Shown here piece after piece: positions 16,493 to 22,400 of a stretch of DNA of 24,846 nucleotides. This DNA comes from an uncultured Oscillospiraceae bacterium (lineage in GTDB: Bacteria; Bacillota; Clostridia; Oscillospirales; Ruminococcaceae): positions 1 to 24,846 of the forward strand of contig CAKSJL010000018.1 in NCBI GenBank assembly GCA_934463345.1, in the 5' to 3' direction. Under the pieces are notes generated by a model. The model did no database searches, had not been told where the DNA came from, and was given only the letters and a program-made list of their open reading frames with translations. The position numbers and the translations under genes are program-made. The stretch's first letter is position 1. Each line of letters begins with the position of its first letter.

Positions 16493-16522
16493 ATTATAGC
16501 ATATAATGAAAGAATTTGTCTA
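16493..16522 (-). promoter_or_regulatory. Promoter for recQ
   Basis: On the minus strand, TAGACA (16522-16517), an 18-base spacer and TATAAT preceded by TATGC (-10 at 16498-16493), about 40 bases upstream of the recQ start. Confidence 0.65.
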
Positions 16523-16549
16523 TAGGTTCTTACTTTTATTCTGTCAGCA

Positions 16550-16662
16550 TATAAATTATAGCAATCCATCAGATACTGTTTTCATGTGTATAAATATGCG
16601 TTTTCAACATAGTTTTCCTATAAAAAAGTATCTGATGCAGCACTGTATAAATTATAGCAATC
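16550..16662. repeat. Direct repeat plus inverted repeat upstream of spoIIID
   Basis: TATAAATTATAGCAATC occurs exactly twice (16550-16566 and 16646-16662), 96 bases apart. Between the copies lies a perfect 11-base inverted repeat, CATCAGATACT (16567-16577) and AGTATCTGATG (16627-16637), directly next to the first copy and 8 bases before the second. The arrangement spans most of the recQ-spoIIID spacer. It holds no open frame. Confidence 0.7.
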
Positions 16663-16752
16663 GAATAAAATTTTGTTTTTGTTGTATTGTGCCGTATTAT
16701 TTTATTGGCTTGCTATATTTTCTTAATTTAAAACAGCATTGGAGTGAGAAGA

Positions 16753-17031
16753 TTGAAAGGTCAGCCGAATGACAGAGCAATTATGCTGGGACAATACATA
16801 GCAGAGAATAAGGCAACCGTAAGAGGTGCGGCAAAAGAATTTGGAATCAGCAAAAGTACTGTGCATAAGGATGTAGCCCAACGTCTGGCGAAAATCCGGC
16901 CGCAGCTTTATTCTGAGGTTAAGAAGGTGCTGGAACAAAATAAACAGGAGCGTCATATAAGAGGCGGACTTGCAACAAAGAAAAAGTATCAGGAACTTGC
17001 AAAATACAAGTCGCAAATGAGAAACATGTAA
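16753..17031 (+). CDS. spoIIID: Sporulation transcriptional regulator SpoIIID
   Basis: SpoIIID is the mother-cell DNA-binding regulator that acts with sigma-E. The 92-residue product matches B. subtilis SpoIIID (93). It has the helix-turn-helix core TVRGAAKEFGISKSTVHKDV (about 23-42) and the basic tail RHIRGGLATKKKYQELAKYK. GGAGTGAG (16741-16748) places the start at TTG 16753 with 4-base spacing, giving MKGQPNDRAIMLGQYI. The GTG at 16744 lies within the SD and was rejected. No convincing sigma-A promoter was seen just upstream, as expected for a sigma-E-dependent gene, but I could not pick out a sigma-E site with certainty. Its presence implies an endospore former. Confidence 0.95.
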   Translation: MKGQPNDRAIMLGQYIAENKATVRGAAKEFGISKSTVHKDVAQRLAKIRPQLYSEVKKVLEQNKQERHIRGGLATKKKYQELAKYKSQMRNM

Positions 17032-17061
17032 GCTGACTTTCCGTAATTGGCATTAGTATTT

Positions 17062-17280
17062 CTTTAAAAAAAATTACGGCAGCATTCATGGATAAAGCTG
17101 CCGTAATTTCCGGAATTTCGGAACGAAATGTCCTGATTCTGATATATGAAAAAGCAGGGATTCAGACAACCGTTTAGCAGCTCTTCTGAGGGCAGACATT
17201 GAATTACCAAAATCAATATACTTTAGAATCCGGGTTCTTATAGTCTGCCACTGATAAAGTCTGTTGTCTGAACCTGTGCT
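17062..17280 (-). ncRNA. Candidate structured small RNA, antisense orientation to spoIIID
   Basis: Three elements line up on the minus strand: a promoter at 17287-17314, a structured core at 17155-17276 and the terminator at 17066-17109. The core is closed by GTTGTCTGAA (17263-17272) with TTCAGACAAC (17161-17170), extended by CAGG/CCTG (17155-17158, 17273-17276). Nested inside is GGCAGAC (17191-17197) paired with GTCTGCC (17243-17249), and small hairpins can form within. The transcript would be about 215 nt. It does not match 6S, tmRNA, RNase P or any riboswitch I know. No convincing open frame was seen. This is a prediction from arrangement and pairing alone. Confidence 0.4.
17066..17109 (-). 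terminator. Strong intrinsic terminator reading on the minus strand
   Basis: AAATTACGGCAGC (17071-17083) and GCTGCCGTAATTT (17097-17109) form a perfect 13-bp stem with a 13-base loop. An A8 tract (17066-17073) becomes U8 on the minus strand. In the + direction only three Ts follow, so the structure favours minus-strand transcripts. No minus-strand protein gene ends here. Confidence 0.75.
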
Positions 17281-17286
17281 TAATTT

Positions 17287-17314
17287 ATTTTATGCAGAAA
17301 CAGCAGAAATGTAA
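17287..17314 (-). promoter_or_regulatory. Possible promoter for the candidate small RNA
   Basis: On the minus strand, TTACAT (17314-17309), a 16-base spacer and TAAAAT (17292-17287). The match is moderate, in an AT-rich region where chance hits are common. The remaining spacer 17315-17476 is AT-rich and shows nothing else. Confidence 0.4.
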
Positions 17315-17476
17315 CAGGAAATTCAAGGTATTCAAAATGTTTATATGATTCAATTGAATATTTATAAATTTAACACCATATAGAGGCGTTTAAAATAAGC
17401 TTTTACAATAAAAGTCTATATAATTGTAAAATTATTAAAATAAATATTCAAAGTGTGACAGCTTTCGACAAAATTA

Positions 17477-17505
17477 TTGTGATTTACTCTAAAATATGCT
17501 AATAT
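17477..17505 (+). promoter_or_regulatory. Promoter for the 78-residue protein gene
   Basis: TTGTGA (17477-17482), a 17-base spacer and TAATAT preceded by TATGC (-10 at 17500-17505). The -10 is about 37 bases upstream of the ATG. Confidence 0.55.
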
Positions 17506-17542
17506 AAAAGTACAACAATAAATAAAATGGGGTAGTTAAAAA

Positions 17543-17779
17543 ATGAGTTATCCTAGCAGTTGGAATGATGATGTTTACTATATTGTTGAAGTTGAGGTCG
17601 GCGGAGAGATTCTTTATATGTTTACCAGAAATGTCGCACTTCATTTCGCAGATATGGGCAAAAAATTTCTTTATAAACGCTCGGCACAGAGATATTATAA
17701 AGGTTCTGAATTTGAAAAGAGAAAATGTAATTACAGGATTGTCAGATACAGCCGTTATCAGGACAGAATAATTGATTAG
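17543..17779 (+). CDS. Small uncharacterised protein (78 residues)
   Basis: I do not recognise this protein. It is rich in Tyr, Arg and Lys with a strongly basic C-terminal half (KKFLYKRSAQRYYKGSEF, then RIVRYSRYQDRIID). An N-terminal acidic strand-like part is DDVYYIVEVEVGGEILYMFT. There is no signal peptide or membrane helix. It may be a small beta-rich cytoplasmic protein. The ribosome site is weak (GGGGTAG, 9 bases before the ATG), but a promoter precedes it. Two other frames over the same stretch are open but have poorer composition. It sits between the candidate small RNA and the hemolysin III gene, and both sides have their own promoters. Confidence 0.65.
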   Translation: MSYPSSWNDDVYYIVEVEVGGEILYMFTRNVALHFADMGKKFLYKRSAQRYYKGSEFEKRKCNYRIVRYSRYQDRIID

Positions 17780-17796
17780 ACAGCATTTTTTACAGC

Positions 17797-17825
17797 TTGA
17801 CTTTTTGCGTGATAAGATATACAAT
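17797..17825 (+). promoter_or_regulatory. Promoter for the hemolysin III family gene
   Basis: TTGACT (17797-17802), a 17-base spacer and TACAAT (17820-17825). Initiation near 17832 gives a leader of about 140 bases. Confidence 0.65.
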
Positions 17826-17834
17826 TATATGAAG

Positions 17835-17952
17835 GCAATATGAAATCAGCTTTTTGTATTGCTGTTAAGAATCTGTTTACGTCAGTATTGGCTTATACTT
17901 TACTATGCGGACAGGTTCTGAAATAATACGCCGGAACCGGGAATTCTGACGT
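17835..17952 (+). promoter_or_regulatory. Possibly structured leader of the hemolysin III gene
   Basis: GCAATA (17835-17840) can pair with TATTGC (17857-17862). ACGTCAG (17879-17885) pairs exactly with CTGACGT (17946-17952), a closing stem that ends 9 bases before the SD. The layout resembles a regulatory leader, but it matches no riboswitch class I know. Confidence 0.3.
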
Positions 17953-17974
17953 TTCAGGAATGGTGGAGATGTTT

Positions 17975-18628
17975 ATGATGCAAGTCAGGTTAAACAAGCG
18001 TTATACGCTTGGAGAAGAAATTTTTAATTCTGTTTCCCATGGTGCAGGAGGACTGCTGGCTGTGGGCGGTACGGTTGTTCTGATTGTTCTGTGCGCTGTG
18101 TACGCTGATGCATGGGCAGTTGTGAGCGCAAGCATTTATGGTGCGTCGCTAATAATACTTTACACAATGTCAACGCTTTATCATGCTATTACTAATGAAA
18201 AAGCAAAAAGATTTTTCAGGATAATGGATCACAATACAATATTCTTTCTGATAGCCGGAACGTACACTCCCTTTACGCTTGTGACTCTTAACGGAGCGCT
18301 GGGTTGGACGCTGTTTGGTATTGTATGGGGTTCTGCTGTGGCAGGAATTGTTCTGAACTCAATAGATCTTGAAAAGTTCAGAAAACCGTCTTTAGTGTGC
18401 TACATACTTATGGGATGGGTTATTATTATTGCTATAAAGCCTATGATTGCAGCGCTTCCTCCTGTTTCACTTGCCTTTCTGCTTACTGGCGGAGTTATGT
18501 ATACGGTCGGAGTTATATTTTATGCAATGAAAAAAATAAAATGGTTTCATTCTGTATGGCATCTGTTTACAGTAGCCGGAAGTGTACTTCATTACTTTTC
18601 AGTTCTGACGGCGCTGGTATCAAAGTAA
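17975..18628 (+). CDS. Hemolysin III (TrhA/YqfA, PAQR-like) family membrane protein
   Basis: The protein has 217 residues with seven hydrophobic segments. Family motifs are GEEIFNSVSHGAGG near the N terminus, STLYHA (second helix), MDHNTIFFLIAGTYTPFTL (third helix) and WHLFTVAGSVLHYF at the C terminus. Together they supply the conserved Ser/His/Asp residues of the PAQR/alkaline-ceramidase superfamily metal site. The start ATG 17975 lies 6 bases after GGTGGAG. ATGs at 17960 and 17969 precede or touch that SD and were rejected. In E. coli the homologue affects membrane-energetics and lipid homeostasis; true haemolysis is doubtful for most members. It is a single-gene unit with its own promoter and terminator. 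Confidence 0.92.
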   Translation: MMQVRLNKRYTLGEEIFNSVSHGAGGLLAVGGTVVLIVLCAVYADAWAVVSASIYGASLIILYTMSTLYHAITNEKAKRFFRIMDHNTIFFLIAGTYTPFTLVTLNGALGWTLFGIVWGSAVAGIVLNSIDLEKFRKPSLVCYILMGWVIIIAIKPMIAALPPVSLAFLLTGGVMYTVGVIFYAMKKIKWFHSVWHLFTVAGSVLHYFSVLTALVSK

Positions 18629-18641
18629 ATTTTATATAATA

Positions 18642-18669
18642 AAAAACCTCCTGGAAACGGGAGGTTTTT
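18642..18669. terminator. Bidirectional terminator between hemolysin III and MATE genes
   Basis: AAAAACCTCC (18642-18651) and GGAGGTTTTT (18660-18669) form a perfect 10-bp stem with an 8-base loop. A- and T-runs on both sides suit transcripts from either convergent gene. Confidence 0.9.
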
Positions 18670-18747
18670 AGTTTGCAGAAAAATCTGAATCTTCTTTATT
18701 GGATGTCAAAATAAGAACTTTGTATTTTACTTATATTATTGTTTTAT

Positions 18748-20091
18748 CTATGCTGTCTGCGGTGATTTTTCCTTTCTTTGTATTATTGCAAATGCAATAA
18801 CGCAAACTATTACTGATATAAGCGAGCCTGCTGCTGTTGCAAGTCCCATCGGAAATAATGTGTGCTGAAATATTTCAGACATGAGGTACGCCCCCGGTAC
18901 ACGTACAAATATTATAGAGATGCAGTTGTGCAGAAATGAGATACCGGATTTCTGACACGCACAGAAATAGCCGCTGAAGCTGAAATGGATTCCGGCAAGG
19001 AAACAATCCCAGATATATCCACACAGATACTGCCCTCCGGAGACAATGACAGCATTATCAGATGTAAAAAGACTTACAGCCGGTTCGGAAATAAATTGTA
19101 TAAGAATTGCTGCAATTATTCCAAAGCCTGCTGCTATAAATACAGCGAACTGCATGGTCTGAACAGCTCTGTCTTTTTTTCCAGCACCGATGTTTTGCGC
19201 ACCAAGTGCAGAAACTGTTGAAAGCATTGATGATGGAATAAGAAACATAAACCCGATAATTTTTTCTACTATACCGACAGCTGCTGCATCGGTCAGTCCA
19301 CGTCGGTTCGCTATTATTGTTATAAGTATAAATGATATCTGTATAAATCCGTCCTGAAGCGCAATTGGTATACCTGTTTTGAGAATCCTGCCCATAGTTT
19401 TTCTTTCCGGTTTCAGATCCGGTTTCTTTATTGAAAAGCCTGTCTTGCGTTTCAGGATCACAATTAAAGCTATGACAACGCTTATTGTCTGTGAAAGGGT
19501 TGTACTCAGAGCCGCACCGGCAGGACCAAGCTCAAGCATGCCTATAAATATGTAGTCCAGCAGTATATTTGCAGCGCAGGCAGCGGCTATAAAGTACATA
19601 GGACTTTTTGAATCGCCCAAACCTCTGAATATTGAACTGATTATATTGTATGCGGTTATAAACGGTATTCCGATAAAGCAGATTGTCAGATAATCGACAG
19701 TACCTTTAACTGCTGATTCTGGTGTTGACATGAGAGAAACTATCGGGTCAACGAGTAGCAGAAGTATAATTGTAAGTATAATTGACGATGAAACGAAAAG
19801 AGAGATTGTGTTTCCGATATTTCTGGAGGCGCTTTTTTTATTTCCTGACCCGACCGCCTGAGCAATGTTTACTGTCGAACCCATAGCAAGTCCGACAATC
19901 ATAACCGTCAGCATGTGCATTAGCTGACTTCCGACTGAAACAGCGGTCGTAGCTGCCTTGCCATCGAACTGACCAATGATAAAAAGGTCTGCCATGCCGT
20001 AAAGCGTCTGTAAAAAATATGAAAGCAGATACGGCAATGAAAAGTAAATTACGTTTTTTAGTACACTGCCTGTTGTCAGATTCTTTTCCAT
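18748..20091 (-). CDS. MATE family multidrug/sodium antiporter
   Basis: The 447-residue protein has twelve hydrophobic segments in two homologous halves, the normal MATE layout. N-terminal features are TTGSVLKNVIYFSLPYLLSY, FLQTLYGMADLFIIGQF and GLAMGSTVNIAQAVGSG; the second half repeats the pattern at GFMFLIPSSMLSTVSALGAQ. This points to the NorM/DinF-type branch exporting cationic compounds with Na+ or H+. The start ATG 20091 follows GGAGATACATAAC. A TTG 15 bases upstream is in frame but overlaps the SD. The leader contains the palindromic repeat at 20140-20214. The substrate is not predictable. Confidence 0.93.
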   Translation of the reverse strand: MEKNLTTGSVLKNVIYFSLPYLLSYFLQTLYGMADLFIIGQFDGKAATTAVSVGSQLMHMLTVMIVGLAMGSTVNIAQAVGSGNKKSASRNIGNTISLFVSSSIILTIILLLLVDPIVSLMSTPESAVKGTVDYLTICFIGIPFITAYNIISSIFRGLGDSKSPMYFIAAACAANILLDYIFIGMLELGPAGAALSTTLSQTISVVIALIVILKRKTGFSIKKPDLKPERKTMGRILKTGIPIALQDGFIQISFILITIIANRRGLTDAAAVGIVEKIIGFMFLIPSSMLSTVSALGAQNIGAGKKDRAVQTMQFAVFIAAGFGIIAAILIQFISEPAVSLFTSDNAVIVSGGQYLCGYIWDCFLAGIHFSFSGYFCACQKSGISFLHNCISIIFVRVPGAYLMSEIFQHTLFPMGLATAAGSLISVIVCVIAFAIIQRKEKSPQTA

Positions 20092-20139
20092 GTTATGTAT
20101 CTCCAATCTTTAAGAAATTTCTTTGTAAATCTGTGAATA

Positions 20140-20214
20140 AGACAACACTGCACAAAGCTTGTGCGTAAAATCAGTAAGCTGATTACAATAGGCAAGATTT
20201 GTGCGGTTTTGTCT
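20140..20214. repeat. 75-bp palindromic repeat forming the MATE gene leader
   Basis: AGACAACACTGCACAAA (20140-20156) mirrors TTTGTGCGGTTTTGTCT (20198-20214) with a few mismatches. An inner GCACAAAGCTTGTGC palindrome (20150-20164) lies within. The minus-strand promoter ends just upstream, so a transcript would begin almost exactly with the right arm and could fold the whole repeat. A related left arm is at 1583. Confidence 0.6.
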
Positions 20215-20217
20215 TAT

Positions 20218-20246
20218 ATTATAGCATATTTCTTATGAAATGTCAT
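20218..20246 (-). promoter_or_regulatory. Promoter for the MATE gene
   Basis: On the minus strand, ATGACA (20246-20241), a 17-base spacer and TATAAT preceded by TATGC (-10 at 20223-20218). Initiation near 20211 falls at the edge of the palindromic repeat. Confidence 0.65.
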
Positions 20247-20275
20247 TACAACGGGAGATATAAAAGATGAGATTA

Positions 20276-20902
20276 CTATAAAATAACATTTTTATAAATC
20301 ATATCAAATACAGCCTGTGCAAGTGCATAATGTCCTGTTTCATCCATATGCTCACGATCGGCTTCTGACGGTTCTGCCTTATCAGATGCTGCGAGGAAAA
20401 GACAGTTTTCTTCCTGGGCAATGTCAGAATAAACCTTTTTCAGCTGCTTTGAAAGTATTACTGATTCTTCGTTGAATTCCGGATCAAAACCTGCTTCTCC
20501 AACACCTTCGGCAAGATGAATAGGTGAAACAAGCAGGATCTTTGAATTTCCGGAAAGACGTATCTGGCTTATAAGCTTTTTGATTCCGTTTCCGATCAGC
20601 TCCGGAGCAGCGTTAAAATCTGTTTTGCAGTCATTTGTACCGAGCATAAGTACAACTACTGCTGACGGTGCATGAGTTTCAAGGAGAACCGGCAGCATAT
20701 CTGTTCCTTTCCTACCAGGACGTGTTTTGTCGCTGAATATAGTTGTACGTCCGCAAAGACCTTCCTCGGCTGTGCGGAATCCGAATGGGCGGAGCTTTCT
20801 GTCAAGAATGCCTGTCCACCTTGTATTGTAGTCAAATCGGCTTTTGTCCCTTGGATTCAGACCATAGGTATTTGAATCGCCGAAGCATAAAATTGTCTGC
20901 AT
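20276..20902 (-). CDS. SGNH/GDSL family hydrolase (esterase)
   Basis: The 208-residue protein is cytoplasmic by sequence, with no signal peptide. Block I FGDSNTYG carries the catalytic Ser10. The block II glycine lies in EGLCGRTT, block III in VVLMLGTNDCKTDF (Gly and Asn), and block V in DREHMDETGH supplies the Asp and His. The order and spacing fit the arylesterase/lysophospholipase L1-like (TesA) branch, such as M. smegmatis acyltransferase Act. The start ATG 20902 follows GAGGGATA. An upstream in-frame ATG at 20920 lies before the SD and was rejected. The gene begins 81 bases after the rrf2 stop on the same strand, so cotranscription is possible. The substrate is unknown, probably short acyl or acetyl esters. 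Confidence 0.9.
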   Translation of the reverse strand: MQTILCFGDSNTYGLNPRDKSRFDYNTRWTGILDRKLRPFGFRTAEEGLCGRTTIFSDKTRPGRKGTDMLPVLLETHAPSAVVVLMLGTNDCKTDFNAAPELIGNGIKKLISQIRLSGNSKILLVSPIHLAEGVGEAGFDPEFNEESVILSKQLKKVYSDIAQEENCLFLAASDKAEPSEADREHMDETGHYALAQAVFDMIYKNVIL

Positions 20903-20983
20903 TATTATCCCTCGTTTCATGATTCTGTCTTAGAACTCATGTTCATAGGAAAGATATTCAACTTACCATATGAATACAAGTCC

Positions 20984-21421
20984 TTATATGCAATAATCGT
21001 TTCCGTAAAGGTTCTCACTGTGATTTATGATATCCTGAAGCGTTATACTGTCAACATATTCAGTTATTACTTTATAAAGCCCTTCCCACACATAGAGTGA
21101 TATACATCGTTCTATATTTGAATTTTCATTTTCCGGATGTTCCAGATCAGGAACAGGGGAGAGGTCGCCTTCAGTGACTCTCAGTATTTCTCCGACTGTA
21201 TATAGATCAGGGTTTTTAGCCAGCATGTATCCGCCCTTATAACCTCGGTTTGTTTTAAGAAGTCCGGCTCTGCTGAGAGGTGGCACGATCTGTTCAAGAT
21301 ATTTTTTTGAGATATTCTGGTGTTCTGCAATATCTTTTAGTGCGACATACTGATCTTCCGGACTTTGTGCAAGTTCAAGAAGCATTCGCAGTGCATATCT
21401 GCCTTTTGTGGAAATTTTCAT
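20984..21421 (-). CDS. Rrf2 family transcriptional regulator
   Basis: The 145-residue protein has an N-terminal winged helix: MKISTKGRYALRMLLELA, the recognition part ISKKYLEQIVPPLSRAGLL, and the wing NRGYKGGYMLAK. It ends in a long dimerisation helix (YVWEGLYKVITEYVDSITLQ). IscR-type members hold a [2Fe-2S] cluster with three cysteines in about 90-105. Here only one Cys remains in that loop (ERCIS), so cluster binding is unlikely and the protein is closer to CymR-like members. The ATG 21421 follows AGGCGGTG; an earlier in-frame GTG is part of that SD. No iscS/iscU or cysteine genes adjoin it, so the targets are unknown. Confidence 0.9.
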   Translation of the reverse strand: MKISTKGRYALRMLLELAQSPEDQYVALKDIAEHQNISKKYLEQIVPPLSRAGLLKTNRGYKGGYMLAKNPDLYTVGEILRVTEGDLSPVPDLEHPENENSNIERCISLYVWEGLYKVITEYVDSITLQDIINHSENLYGNDYCI

Positions 21422-21450
21422 TTTCCGCACCGCCTTTCCTAATTTCTAAT

Positions 21451-21483
21451 ACCTATTATAACATAGGTTTAGTATGTTTTCAA
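21451..21483 (-). promoter_or_regulatory. rrf2 promoter with overlapping inverted repeat (probable operator)
   Basis: On the minus strand, TTGAAA (21483-21478), a 17-base spacer and TATAAT (21460-21455). The perfect inverted repeat ACCTAT-6-ATAGGT (21451-21456, 21463-21468) straddles the -10 box, a position expected for autorepression. Confidence 0.6.
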
Positions 21484-21656
21484 GAGGTTTTAAATTTCTT
21501 TTTTGTATATATTTTCTTGAATATTTAAAATGAGATTTTGTGAAAGATAAACAATTCAAGATGTTTTGAAGTCGAAAAAGATATTAAACTGGCTCTTACA
21601 TTCAGATTTTCAAAAGGTACGGGACTATATTTCAAAAATTTAATATTAAATAAGTA

Positions 21657-21685
21657 TTGACATAACACTTCAAACGTGTTATCAT
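21657..21685 (+). promoter_or_regulatory. cad operon promoter with inverted-repeat operator
   Basis: TTGACA (21657-21662), a 17-base spacer and TATCAT (21680-21685). ATAACAC (21662-21668) and GTGTTAT (21676-21682) form an inverted repeat filling the spacer, which fits metal-responsive repression by an ArsR-family protein. ATATGAACA just downstream (21684-21692) resembles a half-site of ArsR/SmtB operators. Confidence 0.7.
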
Positions 21686-21719
21686 ATGAACAGATAAACA
21701 TATGAGAGGATGTGAAGAT

Positions 21720-22070
21720 GTGGAGAGCGAAAAGTGTGAATACATGTGTGTGCATGATGATACTGTAAAAAAGGTTATCAGTGACATGCCTGAAGAAGAA
21801 AAGCTTTATGATCTTGCGGAGCTTTTCAAGATATTCGGCGATTCAACCAGAATAAAAATTCTTTATGCGCTTTTTGAAGCGGAGCTTTGCGTATGCGATA
21901 TGGCTCAGCTGCTGAATGTAAGCCAAACGGCTGTTTCTCATCAGCTCAGGGTATTAAAGACAAACAAACTTGTTAAAAGCCGCAAGGAAGGAAAGAATGT
22001 ATTCTATTCGCTGGCTGACGATCATGTGTGCAGCATAATCAATCAGGGAATGGATCACATAAATGAATAA
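21720..22070 (+). CDS. cadC: CadC-type ArsR/SmtB metal-sensing repressor
   Basis: The protein has 116 residues from GTG 21720, whose SD is AGAGGA. An in-frame ATG at 21702 has no SD. Numbered from the GTG, cysteines 6, 10, 57 and 59 (ELCVCD) line up with Cys7, 11, 58 and 60 of the S. aureus CadC sensing site. Asp100, His102, His113 and Glu116 match its alpha-5 zinc site (101, 103, 114, 117). The DNA-binding helix is NVSQTAVSHQLRVLK. Such repressors release DNA on binding Cd, Pb or Zn. It heads an operon with a metallochaperone and a P-type ATPase and has a palindrome in its own promoter, so autoregulation is likely. The residue match also supports the GTG start. Confidence 0.93.
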   Translation: MESEKCEYMCVHDDTVKKVISDMPEEEKLYDLAELFKIFGDSTRIKILYALFEAELCVCDMAQLLNVSQTAVSHQLRVLKTNKLVKSRKEGKNVFYSLADDHVCSIINQGMDHINE

Positions 22071-22071
22071 C

Positions 22072-22099
22072 TGGTGAAAGTTGCTTAGCAGTTTCACCA
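22072..22099 (+). other. Intercistronic stem-loop in the cad operon
   Basis: TGGTGAAA (22072-22079) pairs perfectly with TTTCACCA (22092-22099). No T-run follows, so it probably modulates mRNA stability or partial termination between the repressor and the metallochaperone gene. Confidence 0.5.
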
Positions 22100-22122
22100 A
22101 AATTAAAAAGGAGAGTATTACT

Positions 22123-22341
22123 ATGAAAAAGGTTTATAAGCTTGAGGATCTCGACTGCGCAAACTGCGCTGCAAAAATGGAAGAAGCAATCAAAAAAATT
22201 GACGGTGTTGAAAACGCTTCTGTAAGCTTTATGACTCAGAAGCTCACCATTGAAGCAGATGCTGAAAAGCTTGATGAGATAATGAAAAAAGCTGTAAAGG
22301 CATGCAAAAAGATTGAACCTGACTGTAAAATTATTATCTGA
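22123..22341 (+). CDS. Free-standing HMA heavy-metal-binding protein
   Basis: The 72-residue protein is one HMA fold: a beta-alpha-beta-beta-alpha-beta pattern with the metal motif DCANCA (Cys12, Cys15), then VENASVSFMTQKLTIEAD. The Asp before the first Cys (DCxxC) is the form seen in Zn/Cd/Pb-binding domains such as those of ZntA and CadA; copper chaperones usually have GMxCxxC. The ATG 22123 follows AAAAAGGAGAG. The next gene encodes a P-type ATPase that lacks this domain at its N terminus. The pair therefore looks like the usual CadA split into two proteins, with the small one delivering or sensing metal for the pump. Confidence 0.92.
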   Translation: MKKVYKLEDLDCANCAAKMEEAIKKIDGVENASVSFMTQKLTIEADAEKLDEIMKKAVKACKKIEPDCKIII

Positions 22342-22400
22342 GAACTAAAAAGCTGATTTATGTAAACAGCTTCTGAAATACTTGTTTATGGAGGTTTGCC

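Noticed and set aside
16506..16772. 88-codon + strand frame upstream of spoIIID
   Set aside because: It overlaps the repeat cluster and the spoIIID start, is rich in Cys/Phe/Tyr from AT-rich spacer, and has no ribosome site.
17155..17280. 6S RNA as the identity of the structured element
   Set aside because: The closing stem and inner stem superficially resemble a 6S rod, but the core is too short and I do not see the conserved promoter-mimic bubble.
17489..17824. 111-codon minus-strand frame over the 78-residue protein gene
   Set aside because: It has no SD and Cys/Ser/Phe/Ile-rich shadow composition. The + strand frame has a promoter and a more protein-like sequence.
17881..17925. Second end of the 13630 MITE (GGACAGGTTCTG)
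   Set aside because: Only about ten bases match the terminal repeat. The adjacent CTTGTGAAG part is absent and there is no partner end.
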